DNA from: Clostridium drakei
Lineage (GTDB): Bacteria; Bacillota; Clostridia; Clostridiales; Clostridiaceae
Assembly: GCF_000633595.2 (NCBI RefSeq)
Contig: NZ_JIBU02000019.1
Span: 62,001 to 126,000 of the forward strand
Reading direction: 5' to 3'
DNA: 64,000 bases
The notes under the pieces are model-generated. The model was not told where the DNA came from. It saw only the letters and a program-made list of their open reading frames with translations, and searched no databases. Position numbers and translations under genes: made by a program. Position 1 is the first letter of the stretch. Each line of letters starts with the position of its first letter. Shown one piece after another: positions 19,058-28,354 of this stretch.

Positions 19058-20167
19058 ATGAAAACAATGAAGTTTGCAATTATAGGATGTGGAAGAATAT
19101 CGTATAAGCATGTAGAAGCATTAATTGCTAATAAAGAAGAAGCTATTTTAGTGGCTGCTTGTGATATTATAAAAGAAAAGGCAGAAGAAAAAAAGCAAGA
19201 ATATATAGCAAAGTCAGCAAATGATGTTAAAGTATCTGTATATACAGATTATAAAGAAATGCTTGAAAAAGAAGAAATAGATGTAGTAACTGTAGCTACA
19301 GAAAGTGGATATCATCCAGAAATAGTTATGTACTGTATGAATAAGAAGAAGCATGTTATAGTTGAAAAACCAATGGCTTTATCTATAGAAGATGCTGATA
19401 ATATGATAAAATGTGCAAGAGAAAATAATGTTAAATTGTGTGTAAGTCACCAGAATAGATTTAATGTACCAATACAACAATTAAGAAAAGCTGTAGAAGA
19501 AAATAGATTTGGTAGACTTGTTAATGGAACTGCAAGAATACTTTGGAATAGAAATATGGGATATTATACTCAAGCTCCATGGAGAGGTACATGGGAACTT
19601 GATGGTGGTACTTTAATGAATCAGTGTATACATAATATAGATCTATTGCAGTGGATGATGGGTGGAGAAATTGATACTGTATATGCACAGTGTGATACAT
19701 TTTTAAGAGATATAGAAGCAGAGGATTTTGGAGCAATAATTATAAGATTTAAAAATGGAGCTATAGGAATAATAGAAGGAAGTGCTTGTGTATATCCAAA
19801 GAATTTGGAAGAAACTTTAAGCATATTTGGAGAAAAAGGAACTGTAGCTATAGGTGGTCTTGCTGTAAATAAAATAGAAACTTGGAGATTTGAAGATAAC
19901 AAAGATAATGAGGATGAAATATTAAAAGCTCAAGGTGCTGATCCAGATTCTGTTTATGGATTTGGACATAATCCATTATTTAAAGACATGATAGATGCCA
20001 TAAATAATGATAGGGATCCTCTTGTAAGTGGTGAAGAAGGTAAAAAGGGTATGTCTATAATTCTTGCTGCATATAAATCAAGACTTACAGGAATGCCTGT
20101 TAAATTCCCAATGGAAAGTTTTTCAACTATGGAAATGGTGAATGTGGAAAAACTACACAGAAAATAG
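19058..20167 (+). CDS. Gfo/Idh/MocA-family oxidoreductase (WbpB-type)
   Basis: NAD-dependent oxidoreductase, 369 aa. N-terminal Rossmann motif AIIGCGRISYKHVEAL, then the family EKPMALS motif (HVIVEKPMALSIEDAD, Lys in the active site) and a C-terminal Gfo/Idh domain with MNQCIHNIDLLQWMMGG. In the WbpA-B-E-D-I pathway this enzyme oxidises C3 of UDP-GlcNAcA, which an aminotransferase then aminates. That aminotransferase (WbpE) is not found in the window. ATG at 19058 behind AGGAGTG; a second ATG three codons in is less likely. Confidence 0.87.
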   Translation: MKTMKFAIIGCGRISYKHVEALIANKEEAILVAACDIIKEKAEEKKQEYIAKSANDVKVSVYTDYKEMLEKEEIDVVTVATESGYHPEIVMYCMNKKKHVIVEKPMALSIEDADNMIKCARENNVKLCVSHQNRFNVPIQQLRKAVEENRFGRLVNGTARILWNRNMGYYTQAPWRGTWELDGGTLMNQCIHNIDLLQWMMGGEIDTVYAQCDTFLRDIEAEDFGAIIIRFKNGAIGIIEGSACVYPKNLEETLSIFGEKGTVAIGGLAVNKIETWRFEDNKDNEDEILKAQGADPDSVYGFGHNPLFKDMIDAINNDRDPLVSGEEGKKGMSIILAAYKSRLTGMPVKFPMESFSTMEMVNVEKLHRK

Positions 20168-20189
20168 TATTTTAGAATGGAGAATAAAA

Positions 20190-20933
20190 ATGGAAAACTA
20201 TATATCAGATAAAGCTAAAATAGGTTCTAATGTGAACCTTGGTAGATTTGTAGTAATAGAAGATGACGTTATTTTGGGTGAAAACTGTATTATAGGGCAT
20301 AATGTGATAATACATAAAGGTAGTAGGGTAGGAAATAATGTTAGAATAGATGATAATACAGTAGTAGGAAAACAACCTATGAGAGCCGTAAACAGTATAT
20401 TTAAAGATGAAAAGGAATTTCCAGGAGCGAAAATAGGAGAAGGATGCTTAATAGGAGCAGGAGTTATAGTTTACTGCGGATGTGAGATAGGAGAAAAGAC
20501 CCTTATTGCAGATTTAGCTACTGTAAGAGAAAATGTAACTATAGGAAGTAAGACTATAATAGGAAGAGGAGTTGCTGTTGAAAACTTCTGTAAGGTTGGT
20601 TCGAATTGTAAATTAGAAACAAATGTTTATTTAACAGCATATTCTGAAGTTGAAGATAATGTATTTATAGCACCTGGAGTAGTAACTTCAAATGACAACT
20701 TTGCAGCTCGTTCAAAGGAAAGGTACAATCATTTTAAGGGAGTTACTGTTAAGAAGGGTGGAAGGATTGGAGCTCAAGCTACAATATTGCCTGGAAAAAT
20801 TATAAATGAAGATGCTTTTGTAGCTGCAGGAAGTGTAGTAACAAAAGATGTACAAAAGGAAATTATAGTTGCAGGAAATCCAGCTAAAGAGTTGAGAAAA
20901 GTTCCAGAAGATCAGCTACTTAAGAATCAATAA
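20190..20933 (+). CDS. Left-handed beta-helix N-acetyltransferase (WbpD-like)
   Basis: Hexapeptide-repeat acetyltransferase, 247 aa, built almost entirely of [IVL]-G-x4 repeats (KIGSNVNLGRFVVIEDDVIL; GKQPMR; GEGCLIGAGVIVYCG; GVVTSNDNFAARSKERYNH; PGKIINEDAFVAAGSVV; AGNPAKELRKV). The SNDNFAARS block resembles WbpD-type 3-N-acetyltransferases acting on UDP-GlcNAc3NA. An acetyl-CoA donor and trimeric assembly are typical of the family. The start at 20190 follows AATGGAGA; the longer upstream frame overlaps the previous gene without a site. Confidence 0.87.
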   Translation: MENYISDKAKIGSNVNLGRFVVIEDDVILGENCIIGHNVIIHKGSRVGNNVRIDDNTVVGKQPMRAVNSIFKDEKEFPGAKIGEGCLIGAGVIVYCGCEIGEKTLIADLATVRENVTIGSKTIIGRGVAVENFCKVGSNCKLETNVYLTAYSEVEDNVFIAPGVVTSNDNFAARSKERYNHFKGVTVKKGGRIGAQATILPGKIINEDAFVAAGSVVTKDVQKEIIVAGNPAKELRKVPEDQLLKNQ

Positions 20934-20959
20934 ATAATGTATTATTAGGGAGGAAGCTT

Positions 20960-22012
20960 ATGAAGATATTAACTGTTGTTGGAGCAAGACCACAGTTCAT
21001 AAAAGCTGCTGCTGTTTCAAATATTATAAGAAAAGAGCATCAAGAAATACTTGTTCATACTGGACAACATTATGATGAAAATATGTCTAAAGTTTTTTTT
21101 GATGAGCTAAAAATACCAAAGCCAGATTATAATTTAGAAGTTGGTTCTGGTAATCATGGACATCAAACAGGTACTATGCTTATTAAACTTGAAGAAATAT
21201 ATCAAAAAGAAAATCCTGACTTAGTATTAGTCTATGGCGATACTAACTCTACATTAGCAGGGGCACTATGTGCAAGCAAGCTTTTAATTCCAGTAGCACA
21301 TATAGAAGCAGGACTTAGAAGTTTTAATAAGAATATGCCAGAAGAACAAAATAGAATATTAACGGATCATATTTCTAAATATTTATTTGTTCCTACAATA
21401 TCAGCTGTAAATAACTTAAATAATGAAGGAATTAAAAATAGTGTATATAATGTTGGTGATGTAATGTTTGATGCTGTTCTTAATTTTAAAAAATTAGCAA
21501 AGCAAAAAGATATGATTTTGGATCAAATAGGTGTTGAAAAAGATAAATTTATTTTAACAACTATACATAGAGCAGAAAATACCAATGATATAAATAGACT
21601 TAAAAATATAGTTCAAGCTCTAAATGAATGTGGTAAGAATGTAGTATTACCTCTTCATCCTAGAACTAAAAAGTATATGTCTGATTATGGATTATCATTT
21701 AATAAAAATATAAAAGTTATAGAACCAATAGGATATTTAGAAATGATAAATCTTGAAATGAATTCGGAAAAAATAGTAACCGATAGTGGAGGAGTTCAAA
21801 AAGAAGCTTTCTTTATGAAAAAACCATGCATAACAATGAGAGATGAAACAGAATGGGTTGAAACTGTTGAGAACGGATGGAATAGAGTTGTAGGAACGGA
21901 TAAATCAAAGATATTAGATAATATTATAAATTTCTATCCTCAGAATGACCAAGAGGAAATATTTGGAGATGGCCATGCGGCTGAAAAAATATTAGAGGTA
22001 TTAAATTTATAA
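20960..22012 (+). CDS. Non-hydrolysing UDP-sugar 2-epimerase (WecB/WbpI family)
   Basis: Epimerises C2 of a UDP-HexNAc-type sugar (gluco to manno). 350 aa. Family motifs: VVGARPQFIKAAAV at the N-terminus, HTGQHYDENMS, VYGDTNSTLAGAL, HIEAGLRSFNKNMPEEQNR, and the C-terminal TDSGGVQKEAFFMKKPCITMRDETEWVE, of which only the conserved core is quoted. Gene order suggests the WbpI reaction on UDP-GlcNAc(3NAc)A rather than plain UDP-GlcNAc, but sequence alone cannot separate them. Strong GGGAGGAAG ribosome binding site. Confidence 0.9.
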   Translation: MKILTVVGARPQFIKAAAVSNIIRKEHQEILVHTGQHYDENMSKVFFDELKIPKPDYNLEVGSGNHGHQTGTMLIKLEEIYQKENPDLVLVYGDTNSTLAGALCASKLLIPVAHIEAGLRSFNKNMPEEQNRILTDHISKYLFVPTISAVNNLNNEGIKNSVYNVGDVMFDAVLNFKKLAKQKDMILDQIGVEKDKFILTTIHRAENTNDINRLKNIVQALNECGKNVVLPLHPRTKKYMSDYGLSFNKNIKVIEPIGYLEMINLEMNSEKIVTDSGGVQKEAFFMKKPCITMRDETEWVETVENGWNRVVGTDKSKILDNIINFYPQNDQEEIFGDGHAAEKILEVLNL

Positions 22013-22034
22013 TTTTGAAATAAGGTATTTATTA

Positions 22035-22086
22035 TCACAAAAACAGAAACTTTAAAATTAGGGTTTTGTTTTTGTGTTTATTTTTA
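22035..22086 (+). terminator. A/T-rich hairpin, possible terminator after the epimerase
   Basis: CACAAAAACAGAAAC pairs with GTTTTGTTTTTGTG, followed by TTTATTTTTAAT. The stem has few G-C pairs, so strength is doubtful. Confidence 0.45.
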
Positions 22087-22114
22087 ATATAAATTGTTTG
22101 AGAGGAGAAAGATA

Positions 22115-23377
22115 GTGTTCTTAGATATATTATTATATTGTTTAATGAGTTTATATATTATACTGTTACCGCTTATGCCTAATAAGGTAAATTTAATAGG
22201 AAAATCAATATCTCCAGCAGATGCAATTTTATCTGTGATAGTATTAATCTATTTATTAAAACTATTTCTGTGCAGAGACAGTAGAAAAAAGTTTGTTTTT
22301 GGTATAAAGGATTTTTTTTCAAATTATTTGACTATATTTATGTCAATATTAGCTTTGATAATGTTATTTTCTATAAGTTATGCTACAGAAAAGGGTTTAG
22401 CGCTAAGTGAAACTATAAGATTTATAACCTACATAATTATATTTTTTATTATAAAATATGAAAATAAAAGTAAAGGGTATTTAAAAATTTTGATAAATTC
22501 ATACATATGCAGTGTTTTTATAACTTCTCTATTTGGTATATATCAATATTTTACAGGGTTTGCATTAAATAAGAAGTTTATTGAAAATTATGGATATGCA
22601 AAAATTAAAATAGCGGCTAATATGGATAATCCTAATAATTTAGGGGCGTTTCTTGTATTAGCTATATTTCCAGTATTAATGATAGCTATATATGAAAAAA
22701 ATAAATTAAAAAAAGCAGCATACGTAAGTTTAACAACTTTAATGCTAATTGATATTGCACTTACTGGATCACGTAATGCTATAGTTGGAATTATTGTTGG
22801 TGTCGTTGTTCTTGCTGTTTTATACAGCTTTAGATTATTTATTCTTTTAGGATTCTTAGGTATTATAGCTTTATTTGTACCTCAAGTTAGAGAAAGACTA
22901 CTAGCAATAACAGATAAAACACAAAACGAGTCAAGAACTTATTTATGGGAGATAGCTAAAAAGATGATAAAGGATCATCCTTTATTTGGAGTTGGAAATG
23001 GGAATTATGTAAGTTTACACGATAAATATACAGAAATATATCCTCAATTTAAATTCTATGGAGAAAGTAGATGGCCGTGTCATAATTCTTACTTAAAAAT
23101 AGAAAGTGAACTTGGAATAATTGGAGGAATTTCTTTTTTAGGCATTTTAATAACTTCATTATTAAGAGTTAAAAAGTTTATTACCAATGTTAAAGATGAA
23201 TATTTTAAATTTTTTTATACAGGTTTTTTAGCATCTATGATAGCCTTTTATGTTATGAATTTAGTTGATAATTTGTTTTTTGTACCTAAAACTACAGCTT
23301 ATTTTTGGATATTGTTAGCGATATGTGAAGCAGGAATATTTCATATGGAACATAATGATAATACGATTAATATTTAA
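22115..23377 (+). CDS. O-antigen ligase/polymerase family membrane protein
   Basis: A 420-aa protein with about ten hydrophobic helices. The periplasmic-type loop carries the Wzy_C/WaaL pattern ESRTYLWEIAKKMIKDHP, LFGVGNGNYV and WPCHNSYLKIESELGIIG, where the conserved R and H of ligase/polymerase proteins lie. It joins or polymerises lipid-linked oligosaccharides. GTG at 22115 has AGAGGAG 7 nt upstream; the upstream TTG (22094) has none. It is the second polymerase/ligase candidate of the locus. Confidence 0.82.
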   Translation: MFLDILLYCLMSLYIILLPLMPNKVNLIGKSISPADAILSVIVLIYLLKLFLCRDSRKKFVFGIKDFFSNYLTIFMSILALIMLFSISYATEKGLALSETIRFITYIIIFFIIKYENKSKGYLKILINSYICSVFITSLFGIYQYFTGFALNKKFIENYGYAKIKIAANMDNPNNLGAFLVLAIFPVLMIAIYEKNKLKKAAYVSLTTLMLIDIALTGSRNAIVGIIVGVVVLAVLYSFRLFILLGFLGIIALFVPQVRERLLAITDKTQNESRTYLWEIAKKMIKDHPLFGVGNGNYVSLHDKYTEIYPQFKFYGESRWPCHNSYLKIESELGIIGGISFLGILITSLLRVKKFITNVKDEYFKFFYTGFLASMIAFYVMNLVDNLFFVPKTTAYFWILLAICEAGIFHMEHNDNTINI

Positions 23378-23380
23378 TTA

Positions 23381-24523
23381 TTGGAGGTGAGCATAATTAA
23401 AGTACTTCAAATAATATCTGGTAACGATAGTGGTGGTGGTGGAAATCACGTTTTAAATTTAAGTTTATATTCTAAAAATAAGTTTAAGTGTATTATAGGA
23501 ACTATAGGTGATGGTTATGTATATGAAAATGCAAAGAAATTAGGCATAGATGTAGTTAACTTTACGAGCAAATCTGCTTATGATGGAACAATAATAAAAT
23601 ATGTTAAGAAAAACAATATAGATATAATAAATTTTCATGGAGCAAAAGCTTTTTTTATGCATTGCTTTTTAAAAAATAAACTTTTGATTCCATGTACTGC
23701 AACTGTTCATAGTGATTATAAAAAGGATTTTATAAATAGTAAGATTAAACATATGATTTTTACACCTTTAAGTATTATGGGACTTAAGAGTTTTAATTAT
23801 TATATATGTGTATCTAAATATATTAGTAGTCTACTTGAAAAAGACAATTTTAGTGGTAAAAAGTTTGTAGTTAATAATGGAATAGATTTTGAGAGTATAA
23901 AAGTTACTGAAAATAGATCTATCATAAGAGAAAAATACAATGTAGATGAAAAAAGTTTTGTTTATGTTAATGTTGCAAGAATGCATCCAATTAAAAATCA
24001 TTTAAATCTTATTGAAGCTTTTAATAAATTAAGGACAGAAGTAAATGATGTAAAACTTATATTAGTAGGAGATGGTGTTTTACAAGACATTATTAAGGAA
24101 AAAGTTAAGACTTTAAAGTTAGATAATTATGTTAAGTTCACAGGTTTTTCTTCTAATGCAATAAATTTTGTGAATGCATCTGATATAAGTATTTTAACTT
24201 CCTTTAGTGAAGGTGGTTCACCACCTTTAGTAGTATTAGAAAGTGGAGCAGTAAAAAAAGCATTTATATGTTCTGATATAGGAGATATAAAAGAAACTAT
24301 AAATGAAGAAAGAGGATTTTTAGTAGATCCTAATTCTGTTGAAGACATATATAGTAAAATGAAAGAGGCTTATGACAATAAGGAAAAATTAAATGCTATG
24401 GGAGAATGTCTATACAATTTTATTAAGGATAAATATTCTATTAATAGATTTTGTGATAAATATTATAAAGCTTATGAAGAAATGCTTAGGATAAATAGTT
24501 GGAGTGAAGATAATGGCAAGTAA
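23381..24523 (+). CDS. Glycosyltransferase family 4
   Basis: GT-B transferase, about 380 aa. N-terminus VLQIISGNDSGGGGNHVLNL, an acceptor-side NFHGAKAFFMH, and the donor domain with SFSEGGSPPLVVLESGAVKKA (variant E-x7-E). The start is problematic. The only good ribosome binding site, GGAGGTGA (23383-23390), is followed 5 nt later by ATT (23396), which would give IKVLQIISG. The nearby TTG (23381) and GTG (23387) overlap the site itself. I give the longest frame, and an ATT start at 23396 is likely. The 3' end overlaps the next gene by 11 nt. Confidence 0.85.
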   Translation: MEVSIIKVLQIISGNDSGGGGNHVLNLSLYSKNKFKCIIGTIGDGYVYENAKKLGIDVVNFTSKSAYDGTIIKYVKKNNIDIINFHGAKAFFMHCFLKNKLLIPCTATVHSDYKKDFINSKIKHMIFTPLSIMGLKSFNYYICVSKYISSLLEKDNFSGKKFVVNNGIDFESIKVTENRSIIREKYNVDEKSFVYVNVARMHPIKNHLNLIEAFNKLRTEVNDVKLILVGDGVLQDIIKEKVKTLKLDNYVKFTGFSSNAINFVNASDISILTSFSEGGSPPLVVLESGAVKKAFICSDIGDIKETINEERGFLVDPNSVEDIYSKMKEAYDNKEKLNAMGECLYNFIKDKYSINRFCDKYYKAYEEMLRINSWSEDNGK

Positions 24524-26078
24524 GAAGGTTATAAAAAGTTCAATTATAGTGATGATACTAATAATATTAGGAAAGGTTCTAGCATTAATAAGAGATTCAT
24601 TAATTGCAGCAAAATTTGGAGTAACATATGTTACAGATATATATAATTTTGCTTTAGGAATAGTGTATTTACTTACTACTATAAGTTATGGATTAACTAC
24701 TACATTTATACCATTACATACTGAACAGTTACAGAAAAGTAATGAAGAACATAAGAATAGGTTTGTAAATAATGTTATAAATGTATCTTCAATAATCACC
24801 ATAATTATTACAGTTTTATTAATAATATTTGCTAAGGATATAATTTATATATTTGGACATGGACTTAGTAAGGATTCTAAAGTATTTGCGTCTTCAATAC
24901 AAGTAACAAGAATAATGATGTTATCATTAGTTTTTATAAGTCTTCAAAGTGTTGTTACAGGAGTATTGCAAAGTCACAAAGAATTTTACGAACCGGCTGC
25001 TATGGCTATGGTTTCAAATATAGTTTATGTAATATATTTGATATTTTTTGCAGTTGAATTTGGAATAAAAGGTTTTGCAATAGCTACGGTTATAGGATTT
25101 TTTATGCAATTTTTAATAAATATACCTAAATATAAGAAGTTAGGATATGGTTATAAATTAGTTATAAAGTTTAAAGATCCAGAATTAATTAATATGTTAA
25201 AATTGATGATACCTATTATTATAAGTACGTCTGTAGTACAATTAAATCTTTTTATAAACAGATCTTTTGCTACAAATATATATGGTGGGGCAGTTACAGT
25301 ATTAGATTTTGCTAACAAAATAAATACACTAGCTTATGAAGTTTTTGCTATAGGAATAGCTATGATTGTTTATCCAACGTTATCAGAACTTGCTGTTAAA
25401 GAGGACAAAACTGAATATAAGAATTCATTAAGTCAGGCAATTAACATAATAATGATTATACTGATACCTGCAGCAATAGCTATTGCAGTATTAAGAGAAC
25501 CTCTTATTACAATAATTTTTAAAAGAGGAGCTTTTAATAATGAAGCATTAAAATTAACAGCAAATGCACTATTATTTTATTGTCCAGCAATGATTGCTTA
25601 TGGTATAAGAGATGTTTTAAACAAAGCATTTTATTCTATTAAGGATAGTAAAACACCTATGGTAAATAGTTTTATAGGAATAGTACTAAATATAATTATA
25701 AATTTAATAGTTATAAAGTATATGAAGGTTTCAGGACTTACATTAGCAATTACTATATCGGCTAGTGTAACAACAATTATGATGATTTGGAATTTACATA
25801 AAAAATTAGATGGCATTAAACTTAAAAGTATGTGGAATAGTTTTTTAAAAATAACTTTTTGTTCATCTGTTATGGGATTAGTATTATTTATTATAAATAA
25901 AGTAAGTCAATTAACCATGGGAACAGGAATGAAGGGAAGTTTAATATCTATTCTTGTTTCATTTTTAGTGGGAATGCTTGTGTATATAACATGTATATAT
26001 TTTGCTAATATAAAAGAGTTTAAATATTTGTTAGAGTATTTTAATGCAAAAAGGAATCGTGTTAATAATAAATTATAG
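24513..26078 (+). CDS. MurJ/MviN-family lipid-linked oligosaccharide flippase (copy 2)
   Basis: Second MOP-superfamily flippase, 521 aa and about 14 helices. It has the same blocks as copy 1: IIVMILIILGKVLALIRDSL at the N-terminus and NKAFYSIKDSKTPMVNSFIG. The copies are clearly paralogous but diverged. The start at 24513 follows GGAGTGA, inside the end of the preceding glycosyltransferase, so the two are translationally coupled. It likely flips the product of the second set of transferases. Confidence 0.87.
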   Translation: MASKKVIKSSIIVMILIILGKVLALIRDSLIAAKFGVTYVTDIYNFALGIVYLLTTISYGLTTTFIPLHTEQLQKSNEEHKNRFVNNVINVSSIITIIITVLLIIFAKDIIYIFGHGLSKDSKVFASSIQVTRIMMLSLVFISLQSVVTGVLQSHKEFYEPAAMAMVSNIVYVIYLIFFAVEFGIKGFAIATVIGFFMQFLINIPKYKKLGYGYKLVIKFKDPELINMLKLMIPIIISTSVVQLNLFINRSFATNIYGGAVTVLDFANKINTLAYEVFAIGIAMIVYPTLSELAVKEDKTEYKNSLSQAINIIMIILIPAAIAIAVLREPLITIIFKRGAFNNEALKLTANALLFYCPAMIAYGIRDVLNKAFYSIKDSKTPMVNSFIGIVLNIIINLIVIKYMKVSGLTLAITISASVTTIMMIWNLHKKLDGIKLKSMWNSFLKITFCSSVMGLVLFIINKVSQLTMGTGMKGSLISILVSFLVGMLVYITCIYFANIKEFKYLLEYFNAKRNRVNNKL

Positions 26079-26157
26079 TTAATTTTAATATAAGATAATT
26101 ATGTTATTAATATCATAATATGTTAGTTGGACGTTTTACTATATACATAAGAAAGGA

Positions 26158-27165
26158 ATGATAAGAATTATTAATAAACGTGTTTTGCAAATGGATATTA
26201 TAAGAGCAATATCTATCCTTGCAGTAGTTTTGATACATGTTTCTGCTTTGATAATATATAGAAGCGGTTTTGACTCTAATATGTGTAAGCTATCTATAAT
26301 TATTAATCAAATTTCTAGATTTTCTGTACCAGCATTTATATTAATTTCTGGAATAGGACTTACTTTAAGTTTTAAGGAAGATGAAGGTTATTTCAAATTT
26401 ATTAAACATAGGTTTAATAAAATCATACCTAGTTATATTTTATGGTGTGTAATATATACATATTATACAACTAGAAGTTTTGAAATTAACAATTTAATTA
26501 ATAGTATAATTCATGGAAGTGCATTTTATCACTTATATTATATTCCTCTAATAATAGAATTTTATCTTGTATATCCATTTATACATAGAGTTATAGGAAC
26601 AAAATGGGGGCTTTTAATAAGTTTTTTGCTTACATTTGGAATAATAGTATTTACGCGTTATTATACAATGTCAAATGAAATTAAATGGTTTCTTGATAAA
26701 AAAAATTTATTAGACTGGATTTTTTACTTTTCATTTGGTGCTTTTATAGCAAAGAATATGGAAAGGTGTTTAATATTGACTAAAAAATATAGAAATTTAA
26801 TTGTTATTTTATTTTTAATATCAACTTATATAGTAGTAAATGATTGTATGAGTAGTCTTAAACTAGGAAAAGATATAGAATATGCAGTTAATTTTATGAG
26901 ACCATCTGTATTTATATATTCTGTGTTTATGATACTTTTTATTTTTAGCATACAATGGGAAAAAAATATTTTTTTAAATATAATAAATTATATTTCAAAA
27001 AGTTCTTATTCAATATATTTATCACATGCTATTATATTAGATTATTTAGTAATATATTACTCAAAAAATTCACTATCATTAGTAAGTGCAGCATTTGTAA
27101 TTAAAGCATTTTTTGCAGCAGTAATTGGTTCCATGCTTATAAATGAGGGTAAAAAATATTTATAA
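26158..27165 (+). CDS. Membrane acyltransferase family 3
   Basis: About ten hydrophobic helices, 335 aa. Signature LQMDIIRAISILAVVLIHVS (R..S...H block) and FSVPAFILISGIGLTL mark acyltransferase_3, probably O-acetylating surface sugars. The AAAGGA site touches the ATG at 26158, so the true start may be slightly downstream (for example ATT at 26167, 9 nt from the site). It is the last gene of the second module and is separated from a convergent hydrolase gene by a shared terminator. Confidence 0.84.
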   Translation: MIRIINKRVLQMDIIRAISILAVVLIHVSALIIYRSGFDSNMCKLSIIINQISRFSVPAFILISGIGLTLSFKEDEGYFKFIKHRFNKIIPSYILWCVIYTYYTTRSFEINNLINSIIHGSAFYHLYYIPLIIEFYLVYPFIHRVIGTKWGLLISFLLTFGIIVFTRYYTMSNEIKWFLDKKNLLDWIFYFSFGAFIAKNMERCLILTKKYRNLIVILFLISTYIVVNDCMSSLKLGKDIEYAVNFMRPSVFIYSVFMILFIFSIQWEKNIFLNIINYISKSSYSIYLSHAIILDYLVIYYSKNSLSLVSAAFVIKAFFAAVIGSMLINEGKKYL

Positions 27166-27175
27166 AATTTATCAT

Positions 27176-27208
27176 AAAAAGACGTAGCTAAAAAGCCACG
27201 TCTTTTTT
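27176..27208. terminator. Bidirectional terminator between the acyltransferase and NlpC/P60 genes
   Basis: Stem AAAAAGACGTaGC/GCcACGTCTTTTTT with a 6-nt loop, A-run on one side and T-run on the other, between convergent genes. Confidence 0.88.
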
Positions 27209-27211
27209 ATT

Positions 27212-28057
27212 TTATAATTTAGCAAGAATTGCAGTCCAATCTTTTTCTCTGATAACACCATCTGCTCCTTGAGCACTCCATATTCCAGCTTTTACTTGCC
27301 ATGCTTTAGCTGCTTGCTCTGTTTGTGCATCAAATACACCTGTTCTTGGTGAACCTATCCACCATTGAAAATAACGTGTTGCAACAGGATTAGATGACCA
27401 ACCACGTCCAATAGTAGGTTTATGAGTAATGTTATTTAATGCATCAACTACAGAACTGTCAACGTTGGAACCAGAAGGTAAACCTACAATACTTCTAAAT
27501 TGATAAATTGCACTTTGAGTTTGAGAATCTATTGTTCCAGTAACATAACTTTGTCCTAAATTTAAGCAATGTACTCGTTGTAAATCATGTTGAATTGAAC
27601 AGATATATTCATAAGAATATGGGTTAACTAATCTTCTTCCACCACTAAAGTCAGATTCTAATGATGAAATTTTTACTACATCTCCTGTATGTGGAGCATG
27701 AATCATGTTTCCATTACCTACATATATTCCAACATGATGTGCTGGGGAACCAAAAAACACTAAATCACCTGGTTGAAGATCACTTCTAGATACATATGTA
27801 CCCTCACTTTGTTGATCTGATGCTATCCTTGGTAAAGTTATTCCAAAATGCGCATAAACATAGCAAGTAAATCCTGAACAGTCAAATCCTTCTGAAGGTG
27901 AATTTCCTCCCCAAGCATAAGGTGTTCCTATAAAGTTCTCTGCATAATTTACAATGTCATTTCCAGTAGCAGCTTGTACTTTATTAAAAGAAGCTCCACT
28001 GAAAACAATCATTGCTGCTAAGAATAAGAAAATTTGAATTTTTTTAAGTATCTTCAT
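27212..28057 (-). CDS. Secreted NlpC/P60 peptidoglycan hydrolase with C-terminal peptidoglycan-binding region
   Basis: Secreted cell-wall endopeptidase of about 281 aa. A signal peptide occupies roughly residues 1-29. The NlpC/P60 domain follows with its catalytic triad: Cys in EGFDCSGFTCYVY, His in HHVGIYVGNG, and a third polar residue in MIHAPHTGDVV. The rest resembles repeated peptidoglycan-binding_1-like segments (LNLGQSYVTGTIDSQTQSAI; WWIGSPRTGVFDAQTEQA). The start at 28057 lies 9 nt after GGAGGT; the ATG at 28066 is too close. It is the only minus-strand gene inside the polysaccharide locus and may remodel the wall during polymer attachment (inference). Confidence 0.92.
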   Translation of the reverse strand: MKILKKIQIFLFLAAMIVFSGASFNKVQAATGNDIVNYAENFIGTPYAWGGNSPSEGFDCSGFTCYVYAHFGITLPRIASDQQSEGTYVSRSDLQPGDLVFFGSPAHHVGIYVGNGNMIHAPHTGDVVKISSLESDFSGGRRLVNPYSYEYICSIQHDLQRVHCLNLGQSYVTGTIDSQTQSAIYQFRSIVGLPSGSNVDSSVVDALNNITHKPTIGRGWSSNPVATRYFQWWIGSPRTGVFDAQTEQAAKAWQVKAGIWSAQGADGVIREKDWTAILAKL

Positions 28058-28146
28058 AATGTACATACCTCCATAAAATTTATTATATTATTTTTGTAAC
28101 ACACTTGTATAAATTGGCTTTTATAGTCATACAAAACGTTTCCTTG

Positions 28147-28188
28147 AAAGCTTGTCTACATACTTTCTTTTATATCTTTACAAGCTTT
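28147..28188. promoter_or_regulatory. Hairpin in the divergent intergenic region
   Basis: AAAGCTTGT (28147-28155) pairs with ACAAGCTTT (28180-28188) across a 24-nt loop, upstream of the NlpC/P60 gene on minus. No known riboswitch was recognised. The rest of the 297-bp gap is A/T-rich. Confidence 0.3.
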
Positions 28189-28354
28189 TTGAATTTTTTA
28201 TATCTAATTTGATATGGTATTTTTAAATTATACAAGTATTTACAATTAAAACGTTTATGTATATAATATAACATAAATGTTATATTATTGCAATATATGT
28301 GTTTTAAGGATAAAATGTTATAAATTTAATTGTAGAAAATTAGGGGGAATTATT

